From an uncultured Bacteroidales bacterium (GTDB lineage Bacteria > Bacteroidota > Bacteroidia > Bacteroidales > UBA932): a stretch of 6,184 nucleotides of DNA. Shown here piece after piece: positions 5,413 to 6,184 of the stretch. Positions within the stretch are counted from its first letter, which is position 1. Every line of letters begins with the position of its first letter. The stretch covers positions 1-6,184 of the forward strand of contig CALCUQ010000418.1 in the NCBI GenBank assembly GCA_937906795.1, read 5' to 3'. Below the pieces are notes generated by a model that worked only from the letters and a program-made list of their open reading frames with translations, was not told where the DNA came from and made no database searches. A program made the translations under genes and the position numbers.

Positions 5413-6184
5413 TGAATTATTCTGGAGATGAGTTCAACAAGCAACTCCCCTTCCGATGCCAGGCCACCCATTCCGCTTTTTGATTTATAGTCTGTCTTTT
5501 TTATTAAAGAGATAATATTCATAACCTTTCCAAGCGGGCATTTGTGCATAGCTGCCTTATACTCTTTAATCTGAGCAGGATACAACACTCCCGCTTTTTT
5601 TATTGCCATTTCTTCATTTCTGGTCTGCACAAAATATGCCTGACATTTAAGCAATCTGGAAAAATAATAGAACATTGCACCAAGTGTCATTGTAAGTGGA
5701 TACTTCTTGGGATTTTCGCCAAAGAAATATGCAATCTTGTATGCAGTATCATAATTGCCCATTGTAATTGCTTTACACAATTCAAATGAACTGAATTCTC
5801 TACTTATTCCAACATTGAGTTTTATATCTTTCTCAGTAATCTCTGTTCTGTCTTGAGGAAGAGATTTCATTAGTTTGTCTATTTCCAGAACAACTTTTCT
5901 GAGCCCATTTCCAGTATGCTCTGCCATTAGCTCGGCCGACGAATAATCAATGGAGTATCCTTTTCCCTTAACAAACTCCATAATCCATCTTGGCACATCC
6001 CATTCACTAACTGCAACCGACTCAAAAACAACGGCATTCTTTTTTGCCGCTTTATATAATGATGTTCTTTTATCAATAGACTTGTTAGTGTATACCAATA
6101 CCAGAACAGTCTCCTCCACCGGAGCATTGAAATAATTCTCAAGGATATCGGATTTTGTAAGTTGCTGCGCTTCCTTAACTACAA
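5409..6184 (-). CDS. holA: DNA polymerase III delta subunit (clamp loader), 5' end beyond window
   Basis: The frame is open from the right edge to TAG (5411-5409), giving 257 residues. Bacteroidota HolA is usually about 330-345 residues, so roughly 80 N-terminal residues lie outside. The delta subunit opens the beta sliding clamp within the clamp loader at the replication fork; its beta-binding residues would be in the missing part. Visible landmarks are VVKEAQQL at the edge, the strand LVLVYTNKSIDKRTSLYK of the first domain, AVVFES and PRWIMEFVKGKGYSI, then GNGLRKVVLEIDKLMKSLP (a helix typical of domain II), ITEKDIKLNVGISREFSSFEL at the start of the C-terminal collar domain, and SEGELLVELISRIIH at the end. 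A GTG at 6119-6117 is internal (…NYFNAPVEETV…), not a start. The gene meets DUF454 tail to tail with a 4-nt overlap. Confidence 0.93.
   Translation of the reverse strand, partial: VVKEAQQLTKSDILENYFNAPVEETVLVLVYTNKSIDKRTSLYKAAKKNAVVFESVAVSEWDVPRWIMEFVKGKGYSIDYSSAELMAEHTGNGLRKVVLEIDKLMKSLPQDRTEITEKDIKLNVGISREFSSFELCKAITMGNYDTAYKIAYFFGENPKKYPLTMTLGAMFYYFSRLLKCQAYFVQTRNEEMAIKKAGVLYPAQIKEYKAAMHKCPLGKVMNIISLIKKTDYKSKSGMGGLASEGELLVELISRIIH

Noticed and set aside
5391..5415. Short inverted repeat AGGA…TCCT at the DUF454/holA junction as a terminator
   Set aside because: The stem is only 4 bp and has no T-tail.
5409..6119. holA read as a complete gene starting with GTG at 6119
   Set aside because: The frame continues upstream to the window edge with HolA-like sequence (VVKEAQQL…), so the GTG is internal and the gene is partial.
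1..6184. CRISPR array, tRNA, insertion sequence, riboswitch or attachment site
   Set aside because: I looked through both strands. Gaps are at most 80 nt, and I found no repeat array, cloverleaf, transposase or structured leader.

Overview
The window is AT-rich chromosomal DNA from a member of the Bacteroidota, most likely order Bacteroidales. The pointers are a PCMD-family secreted protein, a small Hc1-type histone gene, Bacteroidota-style HolA, an SPII lipoprotein, start codons without clear Shine-Dalgarno sequences, and several TAnnTTTG-type -7 promoter boxes. I see no mobile element, CRISPR array, tRNA, rRNA or phage gene. The overall picture is a compact, ordinary chromosomal segment. 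The least described part is the secreted-protein cluster at the left end.

Left part (1-2707), cell-envelope or secreted functions: a PCMD-domain protein (minus strand, cut by the left edge) is divergent from an M6-family secreted metalloprotease, with only 9 nt between the two start codons. The protease gene overlaps by 35 nt a gene for a small lipoprotein of unknown function, so those two probably form a translationally coupled pair. A hairpin at 2687-2719 ends this unit and may also serve the gene facing it.

Middle part (2739-4993): a 59-residue histone H1-like (Hc1) gene on the minus strand, a MarC-family membrane protein on the plus strand, and an alanine/glycine:cation (AGCS) symporter on the minus strand. 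The Hc1 and marC-family genes diverge from an 80-nt gap with overlapping candidate promoters. The marC-family and symporter genes meet tail to tail with no base between their stop codons.

Right part (4994-6184): the symporter diverges across 53 nt from a DUF454/YbaN-type inner-membrane protein. That gene meets holA (DNA polymerase III delta subunit, 5' end beyond the right edge) tail to tail with a 4-nt overlap of the stop codons.

Apart from the protease/lipoprotein pair, neighbours alternate strand at almost every gene, so the window holds mostly single-gene transcription units. No gene-free stretch exceeds 80 nt. I do not see convincing evidence of a wholly new system. The protease/lipoprotein/PCMD cluster and the overlapping divergent promoters are the items most worth a second look.
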